Origin: Scolecobasidium constrictum UM 578
Lineage: Eukaryota > Ascomycota > Dothideomycetes > Venturiales > Sympoventuriaceae
Direction: 5' to 3'
Assembly (NCBI GenBank): GCA_000611715.1
Contig: AZYM01000170.1
Span: forward strand, 248,001-312,000
DNA length: 64,000 nucleotides
In this document: in pieces, positions 11,111 through 22,163 of the stretch
Numbering within the stretch: position 1 is the stretch's first letter
Layout of the letters: each line of letters starts with the position of its first letter
The notes under the pieces: model-generated
The model's input: only the letters and a program-made list of their open reading frames with translations
Databases searched by the model: none
What the model was told of the DNA's origin: nothing
Position numbers and translations under genes: made by a program

Positions 11111-11642
11111 TTACTTGCTATGGTCGATACTGGTTCCCTCCTTGCTACCTAATGTCTGCTGGACACTTCCACCGATCTTGCCTTCCTCTGTGAAATGCTT
11201 CCCAACAGCTCCATCCGCACTCAGTGGTCCACCGATCTTCTGTGCTGCACCACCCAGTGCGCCCTCAGCTATAAATATGTCAGACCACCGGTCTCGTTCA
11301 AACACAAGAACAACAGCTTACTTGTGAACTGCTTGCCGACAGCGCCCTTCGAGTCGAAGATCGGTGCATGACCAGTGGTTTTCTCTCCCACAGGCTCAGC
11401 ACGTGGCTTCGAGTCCTCATGAATACCAGCACCAAGATCCTGATCTTTCAATCCACTATGCATGATTAGCGCCAATACACCCTCGAATACGCCACAAGCA
11501 CATACGCAGAAGCACCTTGCTGCATAGCCCTGTGACTTGAATCGCCGTCCATTTCGTCGTCTTTGTATCCTGCGTTCTCGTCTGCTGTCTTATGTCTTGA
11601 GTTGGAGTCGTCGGTTTGTGTGAGTAGCGAACTGATGTCCAT
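11111..11642 (-). CDS. Small Gly-repeat protein, stress-protein-like, function unknown
   Basis: Three exons 11506..11642, 11322..11455 and 11111..11268; introns 50 and 53 nt (GTATGT...CATAG and GTAAGC...TATAG); 142 aa. The C-terminal half is built of near-repeats: GAVGKQFTTEGALGG, AQKIGGPLSADGAVGKHFTEEGKIGG, SVQQTLG. The pattern (G-A-V-G-K-x-F-T-x-E-G-x-x-G-G) is shared by a set of small hydrophilic fungal proteins of unknown role that I recall as conserved hypotheticals. The N-terminus is acidic and Ser/Asp-rich. Hydrophilic, no signal peptide or membrane helix. A hydration/stress role would be speculation. The splice phases fit (2 then 1) and both junctions preserve the repeat register. Confidence 0.75.
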
Positions 11643-12107
11643 CTTCAAAACCTGACGAGCACAAGCTTTCTTATATGGTGTGAGGGTTTGCTTGGAGAGG
11701 GGTCCATTATACATTTATGATGTAGATGAGGCCAGACTAGCGTGGTAGCGCGGGTGTAGTATGGTCGTAAACGTCATGACGGAGTAGTTTCCACGTGGAG
11801 GCGTTAGTCAAGTGACTTTGGATGTGTAGCAGGAAATGGGATTCTAGATCAGTGGGTCTGTGCTAAGGATCATCCCTCTCTCCCAAGCTGAAAGGCACGT
11901 CAACCGTCAGTTGATCATCGAGGTGGTCATGCTTAGGGTAGGAAGCAATGATCGGAAAGAATGTATTATGCTTCAATCTTTGCGAATGCAAATGCTCAAC
12001 TCCAAGGAGAATCATGCCAATATGACTTTTGATGTCCACGCCTCCATTAGGCACGAATGCACAATGTTCGCCACCAAACATGCAACTTCACCTCGATCAT
12101 GCGCGAA
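11643..12107. other. Intergenic, 465 bp
   Basis: Between two minus-strand genes: promoter of the Gly-repeat gene and 3' UTR of LEU4. No other feature recognised. Confidence 0.4.
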
Positions 12108-14199
12108 TCAAGCAACGCCTCCAGTGGGATCAACCACCTCTTTCTTCACTTCGGCATCTCCATTGACGCCATTCACACCATTCTCCTTGCCCTCCGATGC
12201 TGCAGCCGACTTCTCAAGATGTGCTACCACGTGTGAGCTCGCGTCTGGACCACTTGATGGTGTGCCATTTGACTTCAGAGGCGAGAAGTCGATACTTGAC
12301 AGGGAGTTCGTGTTGCTGCGCTTCGGTCGGAATGGGATTGGTGTCGAAGGTCTTGAGCTCAGGAACTGGGGTGGTGTTAGCGAGTTTATCATGTGAAGCC
12401 TGGAACCAATACTCACCGATGAAGCAGCGGACAACAAAGCGATGAGAGATGCCTGTACCACGTCTTCGTGGATACCAACACCCCATACTTTCTGGTTCGA
12501 TCCACTGGCCTTGCACTCGATGTATGTTGCAGCTCGGACCTCCTTGCCTTCACCGATAGCGTGCTCCTTGTAGTCTGCGACATCCAACTCGATACCCAGA
12601 CTCTTCAAAGCATTCGCCAGAGACGAGATAGCACCATTACCAGAGCCTGCAATCTTATGCTCAATGCCATCAATGCTGATGACACCCTTGAACATACGTC
12701 GCAAGTTCTTCGAGGATGGGGTCTTGCCCTCATTTGGCACGGGTGTGACCGATCGGTCAGTCGTGATATCGTAGTCGATGAGCTCGAAACGTGGATTTCG
12801 ACGCAAATGGTATGCTTCTTCGAACAGCTTGACGATCTCTGACGGCAGCAATTCTCGACCAAGGTTGTCTGCGTCGCGTTGCACAATCTTTGAGAAGGCG
12901 ACTTGCAGACCACGGGGCAGATCCAGTTCCAGCTCACGAAGAATGATCCAAGCCACGCCACCTTTTCCTGACTGCGAGTTGACACGAATGACAGCTTCGT
13001 ATGTTCTGCCAATGTCGTGAGGGTCCAGTGGGAGGTAGGGAATTGACCATGGCGATTCGACCGTTGCGCCGTCTTGCTTTCGCTTCAGGAAGCCCTTCTT
13101 GATAGCATCTTGGTGCGAGCCCGAGAATGCGCACACGACAAGCTGTCCACCGTATGGCGCGCGAGGATGCACCGGGATCTTATTTGACTTCTCCACAATG
13201 TCAATGACTGACGTGATGTCTGAGAAGTCGATGCCGGGGTGAATGCCTTGTGTATACAGATTCAGAGCCAGAGTGACCAGGTCGACATTGCCAGTTCTTT
13301 CGCCATTGCCGAACAAGGTGCCCTCTACTCTGTCTGCGCCAGCCATCTGTGCAAGTTCTGCTGCTGCCACTGCGCATCCTCTGTCGTTGTGTGGGTGCAG
13401 GGAGATTGCGACCTTTTCGCGCTCGGTAATATTTCTCGAAAAGTACTCGATCTGATCGGCGTATACGTTCGGCGTACTCATCTCGACTGTTGCAGGTAGG
13501 TTGAAGATGATCGGGTTCTCAACACTTGGTTCCCATGCTGCCTTGACTGCCTCACAAATCTCCACCGCGAATTCGGGGCTTGTATCTGAGAAAGTCTCTG
13601 GCGAGAATTCATATGCCCACTCTGTGTCCTTGAAGCTAGGATCATCCTTCGTCAATTTTCTTGCCAGCTTCGTGCATTCTACGGCCAGCTTAACGCTCTG
13701 CTCATTGTCCATACCAAACACAATCTGCTGGAAACATGGTGATGTCGCCAGGTACAGATGCAGGATAGCCTTCTTTGCGCCGCGCAGAGATTCTACTGTG
13801 CGCTGAATAAGTTCTGGCCGGCATGGTGAGAGAACTTGCAGCCAGCAGTCGTCTGGCACTATGCCAGGTGTTTCTACGAGGCGTCGCGTGAAGTCGAAGT
13901 CGGTGTCGGAGGCGGAGGGGAACGAGACTTCAATCTCTTTGTATCCGAGTTTCGTGAGCATTTGGAAGTACTTGTACTTTTGCTCGCCGTCCTATGCTGG
14001 TGAGCACGCGGCTCGTCTAGCCACATTACTTGTGAAAGGCATGTACCATAGGGTCAACCAGACTCTGGTTGCCGTCTCTCAGATCAGTACTCAGCCATCG
14101 TGGTGGCTTGTCTATCGTCTTCGAAGGCCACTGTCTATCCGGCAAGTTCAGTGGTGTGAACTTTCGGTATTTCGTTGACGGATCCTTGAGCATAGGCAT
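12108..14199 (-). CDS. LEU4: 2-isopropylmalate synthase (leucine biosynthesis)
   Basis: Three exons 14047..14199, 12417..13991 and 12108..12365; 661 aa. Catalyses condensation of acetyl-CoA with 2-oxoisovalerate, the first committed leucine step. Visible motifs: STDLRDGNQSLVDPM at the end of exon 1 (the catalytic DGxQ motif with the Arg and the metal-ligand Asp), HPHNDRGCAVAAAEL (metal-binding HxH region), GNGERTGNVDLVTLALN, then the LeuA allosteric domain from about residue 430 (KGVISIDGIEHKIAGSGNGAISSL). The third exon encodes a Ser/Pro-rich C-terminal extension, FLSSRPSTPIPFRPKRSN, unusual compared with bacterial LeuA. Intron 12366..12416 is 51 nt, a multiple of three without stop, so it is easy to miss; its GTGAGT donor, CGCTAAC branch and CCCCAG acceptor support removal. 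No mitochondrial presequence is obvious in the 51-residue first exon. Confidence 0.95.
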
Positions 14200-14511
14200 T
14201 GTGGCTAGGTTTCACTGTCTCACACAGAACGAGGTACGAGAAGCGTGAAGTAAAGAAGCGAACTCAAACGCTATCACGAAAGAGTCACCAGTTGTTTATG
14301 GGCGCACCCAATTGACTCATTGGCAATGCGACTTACCCAAAAAATTCGCTGCCCCGCGAATAACCGCTGATCTCATAAATTCCGCAGCCAAAAAGTCATT
14401 TTGCCCCACAGTGTCCCCTCATGCAGGTGCAGGTCCTGTGCCTTGCCGATATCGGCGTGACGGAGACAACAAGCCGACTAATGGATTTGTTTCCGATGGC
14501 GAGCCTCAATC
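14200..14511. other. Divergent promoter region, 312 bp
   Basis: Between LEU4 (minus) and a HET gene (plus), so it likely drives both. No TATA or Leu3-type CCGN4CGG site was seen by eye. Confidence 0.4.
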
Positions 14512-16416
14512 ATGCCTTTGCAATGTTGTCGTGCGCCGGACATCAATTTCATCGATGGCTTGGGCTTCTGCCGGAGCTGTGGTGAGCTTCAGGAGACTGC
14601 TGATGAAGCTGAAGATGTAGCCGAGAGCGATACTCACACCGAACACGGCTCTTCCTCACGCAAGCCACTCAGGACTTCAGCTTACGCTTACTCGCCGCTC
14701 GAAGACGGCGAGTTTCGTCTACTTGAGCTGCAGCCTGGAGCATTTGACGAAGCTCTGCATTGCGAGATCTTCCACGGTCGCATCGGTCATGAGACATATG
14801 AGGCGATATCGTACACTTGGGCTGACAATGATGGAAATCAAGATCTGTCCTGCGAGATCATCGTGTCTTCCGGCCATACTCTGGGCATACTAATAGTACG
14901 TGCGACTATGAATTGCGAGATGGCTCTACGGCGCGTCAGAAACGAGCACCGGTGTTGCAATATCTGGATCGACGCTTTGTGCATCAATCAAAATGATTCA
15001 TTCGAGAGAGGACACCAAGTTCGACAGATGCCAGATATCTATGCGAACGCCAGTAGGGTGATCGCATATCTTGGAGAAGCGGCGAACGGAAGCGATCTCC
15101 TTCTAGGTTTGATCGCAAGCAGTCAGGTTGGACGGCCCTTTCATGAAAACCCACAGCTGCAGCAGCACCTGGAAGTAGACTGTCTGCAGCACTTCCTCAG
15201 AAGACGATGGTTTGGTCGAGTCTGGTGCCTCCAAGAGATAGGTATGGCAAAGCAGGTCGACGTAATATGCGGAGGTAAGAGGCTGGGATGGGAGAGGCTT
15301 GTACTGGCAAACCTGTCGCAGTATAAGGTACCATCAACATCCAGGAGAGGACACTTGAACGATGGAAGACCATATTTCCATGGTGAATATCCGCTAATCC
15401 TTCGCCTGCCCATGAATGGAAAGCAGCCCCTGAAGAAATTCTTCAGTCTTCTTGAGTTTGCTCGCAGGTCGTGCCAGGCCAGTGATCCAAGAGACATGGT
15501 CTACGCACTCCTGGGGCTGCTAGAGCATGCAGTTGCTACGGAGCTGCAAGCTGACTATGAGATCTCCACAGGACAGGCATTCAACATGGTCACGGAATAT
15601 TTGATGACTCGGTATCGCAACCTAAGTCTGCTCCACCATGCCGAATACCGAGCGCTGGACGATGACTCACTCGCATCATGGGCGATTGACTGGACTGCAA
15701 AGCCCTATGATCCACCGATTTATCGGGATCCAGAGTTCGTGCCAATTCACATGGACCCAAATTTTGCAGCGGTGTGGAATTGTCAGGAAACACTATTCAG
15801 GTTTGCGTCTATGCGAGATTCAGGACATGGTGATGGTAGCGCTCTGGGGCACCGTGTCTTGCACGCAGTTGGGTCCCGGATCGGCTCTGTGCTAGCCACG
15901 GCAACGGTCTGTCTTGCGGATGCGACAGACCATCGATCACCATCACTACGCTTTGATGCTATTTCAATCTCACGTCCCACTCGATCGCTAGACAATGCCA
16001 CAAAAGGATCACTTACTCAGTTGAAATTGGCCCTAGCGAAAGCTCAGCGGGCATTGCCCTTCGAAGAGCTTGTCGATCCTGATGACCCATTTGACGATGC
16101 TGCGATGAGTTGGGACTGGGATGATCCCAACGCATGGACTTTATTGATTGACTTGTTGATGAGAAATGCTCAGGTTCATGGTAATCGATTATGCTTATCT
16201 GGCCGGACAATTTTTGTGCTGGAAGATACTTCATTTGGTGTTGGGCCTGCTGGTGTGGCATCAAGCGACGTATTGGTACATTTCGCAGACTGCACTGAGC
16301 TACACTTCCTCAGGCCGCAGGCCGGATGCCACCGTTGTCTTGGTCAAGGACACCTATTAATGCCGGGGGCTAATTTTCTGCGAAATAATGCTCTGTTCGA
16401 ATTCGAGATTTGGTGA
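14512..16416 (+). CDS. HET-domain protein with N-terminal Cys motif
   Basis: Single exon, 634 aa. The N-terminus has CC (5-6) and CRSCGEL (20-26), a possible zinc-ribbon half common in HET proteins. The HET domain follows: FRLLELQPG (about 66), YEAISYTWADND (about 95), NIWIDALCINQND (about 145-157), RQMPDIYANASRVIAYLG, then RRRWFGRVWCLQEIGMAKQVDVICGG (about 228-253) and SDPRDMVYALLGLLEHA. The C-terminal third is unrecognised and ends with FADCTELHFLRPQAGCHRC. All HET motifs are intact. One of three HET genes in 13 kb. An alternative shorter start is possible, but the Cys motif favours this ATG. Confidence 0.93.
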   Translation: MPLQCCRAPDINFIDGLGFCRSCGELQETADEAEDVAESDTHTEHGSSSRKPLRTSAYAYSPLEDGEFRLLELQPGAFDEALHCEIFHGRIGHETYEAISYTWADNDGNQDLSCEIIVSSGHTLGILIVRATMNCEMALRRVRNEHRCCNIWIDALCINQNDSFERGHQVRQMPDIYANASRVIAYLGEAANGSDLLLGLIASSQVGRPFHENPQLQQHLEVDCLQHFLRRRWFGRVWCLQEIGMAKQVDVICGGKRLGWERLVLANLSQYKVPSTSRRGHLNDGRPYFHGEYPLILRLPMNGKQPLKKFFSLLEFARRSCQASDPRDMVYALLGLLEHAVATELQADYEISTGQAFNMVTEYLMTRYRNLSLLHHAEYRALDDDSLASWAIDWTAKPYDPPIYRDPEFVPIHMDPNFAAVWNCQETLFRFASMRDSGHGDGSALGHRVLHAVGSRIGSVLATATVCLADATDHRSPSLRFDAISISRPTRSLDNATKGSLTQLKLALAKAQRALPFEELVDPDDPFDDAAMSWDWDDPNAWTLLIDLLMRNAQVHGNRLCLSGRTIFVLEDTSFGVGPAGVASSDVLVHFADCTELHFLRPQAGCHRCLGQGHLLMPGANFLRNNALFEFEIW

Positions 16417-16585
16417 TCAGCATGCAAAGTGTTCGGGTGTATTTGCTCTCAGCGCTGGCATAAAGCCAGGCTTCATGCTTCAAAGTTGACAAAGTTCACT
16501 TGCAATTGAGCCTTTCATTTTCGAGAATTTCTCAGTGCAGGTTCATGTCGTATCTTCATTCATAAATACGCATTCATCGCTCTAT

Positions 16586-17284
16586 CTAACCAGAGATTGC
16601 CTTCACCAGCGCCTTGCCCAATGACCCTGCTGAAGCTGGGTTCTGACCCGTCAAAAGACGTCCCTCCTTCCCAACAACGACCTTCTCGCCCCACGGCTCA
16701 GCCTTCTCGACCTTTCCGCCGTTCTTGTTCAGCACGTCCTCCAGCATGACAGGCATGTATTCTGACAGCTTCACCTGATCCTCCTCCATATTCGTGAAGC
16801 CAGTGACAGGCGAGCCGTTCACAAGATACGATCCGTCGCTCAGCTTGACGTTCGCCAAAGCAATAGGACCATGGCACACCGCGCTCACGACCTTGCCACT
16901 CTCCCAGAACTCCCTGATGATTGCATGGCTGGTCTCATCGTTCGCAAGATCGAACATTGGTCCGTGACCACCGACATAGAAAATAGCTTCGAACTCGTCT
17001 GCTTTGCCCTTGAACTCGCTCAGCTTAGTGGTGTTCTTCCAGAGAGCCGATTGCGTCCTGAGGAATTCTTGCGATTCGGCATCGTCCTTGGACATCTCCA
17101 CGGAGCTGGGGTCCAGAGGTGCCTCGCCACCCTTTGGCGATGCGATCACAACTTGCGCGTGCGGTGAGACTGCGTTATATGGGTGGGCGAACTCTGGGAG
17201 AAACCATCCAGTTGGGTGAGGTTTGCCGCCCTCATCGAAGGAGGAGCAGCTGGAGAGGACGAAGAGTACTTTTGGCTGGCCCAT
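16586..17284 (-). CDS. DJ-1/PfpI family protein, Hsp31-like
   Basis: Single exon, 232 aa, tail-to-tail with the HET gene. Begins MGQPKVLFVLSSCSSF; catalytic-triad candidates are Glu31 in PTGWFLPEF, the nucleophile Cys137 and His138 in VSAVCHGP. The family comprises glyoxalase III / methylglyoxal-detoxifying and stress chaperone-like proteins (yeast Hsp31). All three key residues and the GGHGPMFDL loop are present, so activity is likely. The frame stays open further upstream, but the ATG at 17284 matches the family start. A TATA-like element lies about 100 bp upstream. Confidence 0.9.
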   Translation of the reverse strand: MGQPKVLFVLSSCSSFDEGGKPHPTGWFLPEFAHPYNAVSPHAQVVIASPKGGEAPLDPSSVEMSKDDAESQEFLRTQSALWKNTTKLSEFKGKADEFEAIFYVGGHGPMFDLANDETSHAIIREFWESGKVVSAVCHGPIALANVKLSDGSYLVNGSPVTGFTNMEEDQVKLSEYMPVMLEDVLNKNGGKVEKAEPWGEKVVVGKEGRLLTGQNPASAGSLGKALVKAISG

Positions 17285-18504
17285 GGTGATTGTGGTAGTC
17301 GTGAATAATATGACTTGTCTTTCGATTTGAAATTGAGGGTTTTTCTCGAGTAACCTTTTAGCTGGGAAGAAGTGCTTCGCGACCTTATATATTCCTTCCC
17401 TCAATTTTCACAAACCAGCATTTGTATAGCAAAATCTCCGGCAGCTACGTCATGCTTTCGTTCGAGGTCCGACCAAAGAAACATAATTGTCACCATGATG
17501 GACCAAGAGAAGAGCGAAGAATTCAATCGACTGTCAACGAATCGTGCAATATCTCCCTTACACGATCACGGAGGAATATCTGTCACCAATTACCAAAGCC
17601 TTCGCCCAAGAGAAATGTTGTCATTCTCCGCTTCGACAGCTCCACTTTCTTCCCAATCCGTCATATTTAGCCCGTTTGGGAAATTCGCTGTCGCCAGGGG
17701 TCAAGCTTCGACCGCATCGACTTCTTGTCGAGGTAGACGCTGCAACAATCCGATACCTCGATAGTGTTCATTTGTTGCATTGTAGACGATCTGGACCTGC
17801 ATCTCTCTGAGAAGGGGAGACGAGCAAAATTCGGTCGACCGTGGCTGCTACCTCTTCCTGCCTATAATCGCAATCTACGTCGCCGATTGATAACCACCGC
17901 CGCACGCATTACGATGCTTCCAAATTGATCGCATAAGGCTCTTAGAAGGAGAACAAATTTGGCAATACCATCAGGTGCACATCAGTCTCGATCGCATATG
18001 GACATTGGAAAGGCATGAGAGAAACAGCTTCAGCTTCAGACTCCCGGAGACCTGTGCTCGCGCATACAGTGCACCACCGGGTGCAATCGCGCGGCTCGAA
18101 TGATGGAGAAGTGAACGCTTTTGCGTGGGATTTGCACCGGCCAAGATGTTTGGCCTGTCCAACTATGTTGTCTGGGTACAGCCAGTGGAATCTATCGGAA
18201 AATGCTGATCCAGGTTTCCGCATCCCCCGCATCCTCCACAACTACTTCACTTTCTACCATGCTCAATGAAGCATAGTACCTGTGGGGTAGCCATGGGAGC
18301 CTCCGTACAAGTTCTGCTTGGAAATGCAAGGGATCCTACTGATCGACGTGGGTGCATGCAGCGAGTAACCTGATTTCCGATCATGTCGCGGAGTTGTTCA
18401 TCCTGTGGTGGAAGGATACCTTCAGCATCATGCTTATAAGCTGATCCAACGAGCTAGGTACTTTCTCCGTGGCACCATTGCTCACACTGTGTATAGCATC
18501 TACC
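17285..18504. other. Divergent intergenic region, about 1.2 kb
   Basis: Between the Hsp31-like gene (minus) and the P450 gene (plus). Unusually long for this window. Open frames inside are short and show no family motif. Holds the TATA-like site at 17385 and presumably both promoters. Confidence 0.4.
17385..17392 (-). promoter_or_regulatory. TATA-like element for Hsp31-like gene
   Basis: Reads aTATATAA on the minus strand, about 100 bp before the ATG at 17284. Confidence 0.45.
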
Positions 18505-20037
18505 ATGGCGCCTTACGAGCTTCATTCTCGCCATGTCACTGGCGCTGGCATCATTGGCGCCGCACTCTCCGCACTTGTCCTGTACTCGGTAGGCCTAGTG
18601 GTGTACAGACGCTTCTTTTCGCCGCTTGCAAAGTTCCCAGGACCATTCATCAACTCGATCTCAGGACTTCCTGCGGCTTTCTCCCTCCTGCGCGGACGAT
18701 ATGCCTTCGACAACAAGCTGCTGCACGAGAAGTATGGGCCGGTCGTGCGAGTTGGACCAAATGAGCTTACCTTCCGTTCATCTCAGTCGATGCAGGACAT
18801 CTATGGCTTCAGAGCTGGTCATGTCAATATGAAGAAGTCTCCACTCCATACTGGCCCTGTCAAGGTTGGACAGACTACGACACTGCAATATGTTCCCAGT
18901 GACGAAGACCATGGACGACAACGTCGAGCATTGAGCCATGCATTCTCCAATCAAGCACTGGCGGACCAGGAGCCCATCATACAAGGATACATGACGAAGG
19001 TCGTTGACCATCTCAGGGTTTATGCAAAGGACAAAACCACCTTTGACATTGGCGACTGGTTCAACTACTTCACCTTTGACACCATGGGCGATCTGGCTTT
19101 TGGTGAGAGCTTCGGCTGTCTTGATGAGGGCAAGTACCAGGAATGGGTCAATATGCTGTTCCAGACGATCAAAGACGGCACATTGATTCAATTCTCGCGA
19201 AGAGTAGGGGGCATTGGCACTTGGACTCAGGCTCTGCTCATGCGCATTCTCGGCGTGGGTGATGCCGGCACATACCACGTCAAGCACACTCGACAGAAGG
19301 TCTTGAACCGCTTCGCGATGCAGGAGATCGACCATCGCGACTTCATCTGGTACATCTTGCGACAAAAAGAGAAGGGATTCGAGTTGACTCAGGACGAGAT
19401 TATCGCAAATGCTGGGCTCTTCATCGTCGCGGGATCAGAGACGACTGCAAATGCTCTTTCAGGCCTTGTCGCTCGACTCATTTGGAACCCTCGCATCTAC
19501 GAGAAGCTCACGCACGAAATCCGAAGCACTTTCAACGACGAGGAGTCGATTACGTTCAAGGCGATCTTAGCCATGCCATATCTGAACGCATGTATTGAGG
19601 AGATTCTCCGAGTCCACCCACCAGTGCCCGCGGGACCTCCGCGAGTAGTGCCGCCTGGAGGCGACACAGTAGATGGCATCTTTGTTCCTGGCGGGACGAC
19701 AGTCTCGGTCGGACAATGGTCCGCGTGCCACACCACCGAGCACTTCAAAGAGCCTGATCTGTTCCTACCAGAACGCTGGATCGATCCTGCATATGCGAAT
19801 GATGTGCGCAAAGCAGCGCAACCATTCTCAGCTGGACCGAGAAATTGCTTGGGCAAGAATTTGGCATACATGGAGATGAGGCTCGTGGTCGCAAGACTTA
19901 TATGGAATTTTGACATTGTGTCTGTGGATGGGGCGCTACAGTGGGATCCTGCGGGTGAGATGAAGCATAAGAAAGCATTCATGGTGTGGGCAAAGTCGCC
20001 TCTCCTTCTCAAGCTAAATGATCTAAGAGAGCACTAG
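18505..20037 (+). CDS. Cytochrome P450 monooxygenase (CYP65/isotrichodermin C-15 hydroxylase-like)
   Basis: Single exon, 510 aa. An N-terminal membrane anchor (about 10-33, GAALSALVLYSVGLVVY) is followed by the proline hinge FPGP. Landmarks: WNR/C-helix region EDHGRQRRALSHAFS, I-helix oxygen-binding AGSETTAN (about 314-321), ExxR in EEILRVHP, PERW, and heme loop FSAGPRNCLGKN with the axial Cys448. The overall pattern resembles fungal CYP65-type enzymes acting on terpenoid-like substrates, but the substrate cannot be deduced. It lies 5 kb upstream of the oxidoreductase cluster beginning at 25 kb, separated by two unrelated genes, so cluster membership is uncertain. The chosen ATG has a strong accATGGc context. 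Confidence 0.93.
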   Translation: MAPYELHSRHVTGAGIIGAALSALVLYSVGLVVYRRFFSPLAKFPGPFINSISGLPAAFSLLRGRYAFDNKLLHEKYGPVVRVGPNELTFRSSQSMQDIYGFRAGHVNMKKSPLHTGPVKVGQTTTLQYVPSDEDHGRQRRALSHAFSNQALADQEPIIQGYMTKVVDHLRVYAKDKTTFDIGDWFNYFTFDTMGDLAFGESFGCLDEGKYQEWVNMLFQTIKDGTLIQFSRRVGGIGTWTQALLMRILGVGDAGTYHVKHTRQKVLNRFAMQEIDHRDFIWYILRQKEKGFELTQDEIIANAGLFIVAGSETTANALSGLVARLIWNPRIYEKLTHEIRSTFNDEESITFKAILAMPYLNACIEEILRVHPPVPAGPPRVVPPGGDTVDGIFVPGGTTVSVGQWSACHTTEHFKEPDLFLPERWIDPAYANDVRKAAQPFSAGPRNCLGKNLAYMEMRLVVARLIWNFDIVSVDGALQWDPAGEMKHKKAFMVWAKSPLLLKLNDLREH

Positions 20038-20151
20038 ATGCAAAAATGCTTTTGCATTCGCTTACGATAGTAGTTGGGCTAAAATCCGAGCCCAATATGC
20101 AATCAGTACAGTGTACACGCTCTCGACGTCAACGTCCTTACTCGCAGCTTC

Positions 20152-21529
20152 TCAATCCTCGGGATAGGCCCCCTCGTTAGCCTCATACTCCATAGCAGAG
20201 TCGTTACCGTCCTCGCCGGACGATGATGCATCTCCCCATACCTCTTCGCCATCTGAAAGCTCCGCGTCGCTGGCAGGCTCGTCGTGATCTACCATCCATG
20301 CATCCCAGTCGCTGCAATCCTCGTCTGGATACTCATGACGATAGTACCAATATCTGCCCCACTTGCTCATCCGTTCGTCCAATTGATTTTGCATGCTTGG
20401 GTATACGATATGCAACTTGTGATCAATGAGCTTTGGCAGGCGTTCAAGCAACATCAGTAGGTTCCAGAAGTCATAATCGGAGCAGCGTAACTGTCCGAAC
20501 ATAAGCTTAAGGCCTTCCAGTGTAAGCTCGATGGCAGCAAGGACAGTGAGAAGGTCGTCCATCGGCAAAGGTCGCGATGATCGGCAAGGATTATCCCTCA
20601 AGGTAAGGGATTTGGGATGTGCTAACGGTCGGCTGGAGATATCTTGGGCCATGGAGTTGATGAACCATGAGATGGGAGCCTCCTCACGATCATTGTCAGT
20701 GGAATGTACGTCGAGAAAGAGCTCTTCCAAGTTTGGGCATCGCAAGACGAATTTCGCAAGGTCTGACCACATTGACTGAGGCATCTGTAAAGTGGTCTCT
20801 GGACAGCTCAAGCGGATTTTGGTCAAATGAACGAGAAGTATGTCAGGATTATGGCTCAAAGACGCCGCCAGACCAGTGACTGCCGGAATGCACAGGTCAT
20901 AATAGACCTGAGCCACTTCCCAAGCTTCACAAACCGGATCGAAAGACCTCCGGCCGCAGCATCGGCCACACTCGCATTTGAACTGTTGTTCTTCTGTGTC
21001 TGAGCCATCTTTACTTATGAACTGATGGGGAAATGAGAAACTTGGATCCGTTGACTTCGTCGTCGAAACACTTCAGAGTGGCGTTTTCATGATACATCGA
21101 GATAGTGCGTAAATTGGCAAATGAAGACAAGAGCAGAGTGAAGTTCGCGAAATGCTCGGTAGATGAGAAAAGAGCACGCTGCAGAATGGCCCTCTCAGAA
21201 CTTTCGAGTCGACTGTACGGTATATGATCACGTCACTCATTTTCCTCGCGGCTTCTGTAATCATAGAATCGATAGAGATGAGTATGGGCGAGCTTCAGGT
21301 CGCGAACATGCGGCGGCAGTAAGCCTTGTGTGGTGGCATCGAATTCTCCTGAAGCAGTTTGCTCTGGTGAAATGCGAAAAGTGGTGCTTTTCGCGAAGCA
21401 CGCGATCAAGTAGCTATTGAGTTGGCTGTGCGTGCAGCGCAGGTTGCCAATGTCGAGGATGCGAAGATGTGATGCGATCATCTCGATCAGCTCCATCGGC
21501 AGATCAAGAATCTGTGCGTAGTTGTCCAT
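20152..21529 (-). pseudogene. Disrupted F-box protein gene
   Basis: The start (21529) encodes MDNYAQILDLPMELIEMIASHL, an F-box, continuing to a TGA at 21233-21235. The same frame resumes directly after the stop with recognisable sequence (SSERAILQRALFSSTEHFANFTLL, then FANLRTISMYHENATLK) to about 21040; a second change of frame, either a frameshift or a poor 58-nt intron ending AAG, leads to FKCECGRCCGRR and a long LRR-like region (VLRCPNLEELFLDVHS) that ends in an acidic tail at 20152. No intron of normal length removes the TGA, and the downstream frame has no early ATG. Intact homologues would be SCF substrate adaptors. If the TGA is a sequencing error or read through, the gene could still work. 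Confidence 0.65.
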
Positions 21530-22163
21530 GTTGAAGCTCTTCCCCAAAGCGACCGTAGCCAGGTTCTGCTTGTCTTTGTGTCTGCGTGTTGAGTCTGATG
21601 CGGTTTTGAGCAGAATTGATGTCAAAACAAAGAAATGTTGGCGGCTCTTGTTGGCGTGGATGCCTTTTGGACCAATATGTGCCTGCTTTGAAAATGGGGT
21701 GACCGACTCCCGCAAGCCTCGCGATTGCAGTCGTAGTCACAAGCACTTCACTCAGCTGCTGCTGCTTGTATGATTGGGATGCTGCGATGGAAGCTGAAGC
21801 GATGTTTAGAAAATTGCTGGGCAAGCCCTTGATTTGGCGGGGGGCCCCCTGGTGCTAACTCAAGGACCCACTATTCAGGCAGTCGTTCCATGTGCAGTTG
21901 CCTTCTCCTAGTTCTGTCAATTCTGATACTTCTTTTCGTACTCAACATCACTTGCCTTTTGCTATCTTGTCGTCTGATGCATTATTGCACTAACGAAGAA
22001 AGCGAGAAAGCCGTCGGCGCCGCCTCCGTGATGTCTAGCGCGTACTCGCCATGTCGTCATCCTCGCGTAAGAAGCAGGATTTGGCGCGGTTGTTTGGCTC
22101 CAATAGAACCATGAACGTGTTGACATTTTGACTTCGCTTTACTTTATTTACTGGAGCACAGTG
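21530..22163. other. Divergent intergenic region, 634 bp
   Basis: Between the F-box gene (minus) and a membrane protein gene (plus). A short G/C run (ggcgggggggcccc) is visible around 21837; no gene recognised. Confidence 0.4.
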
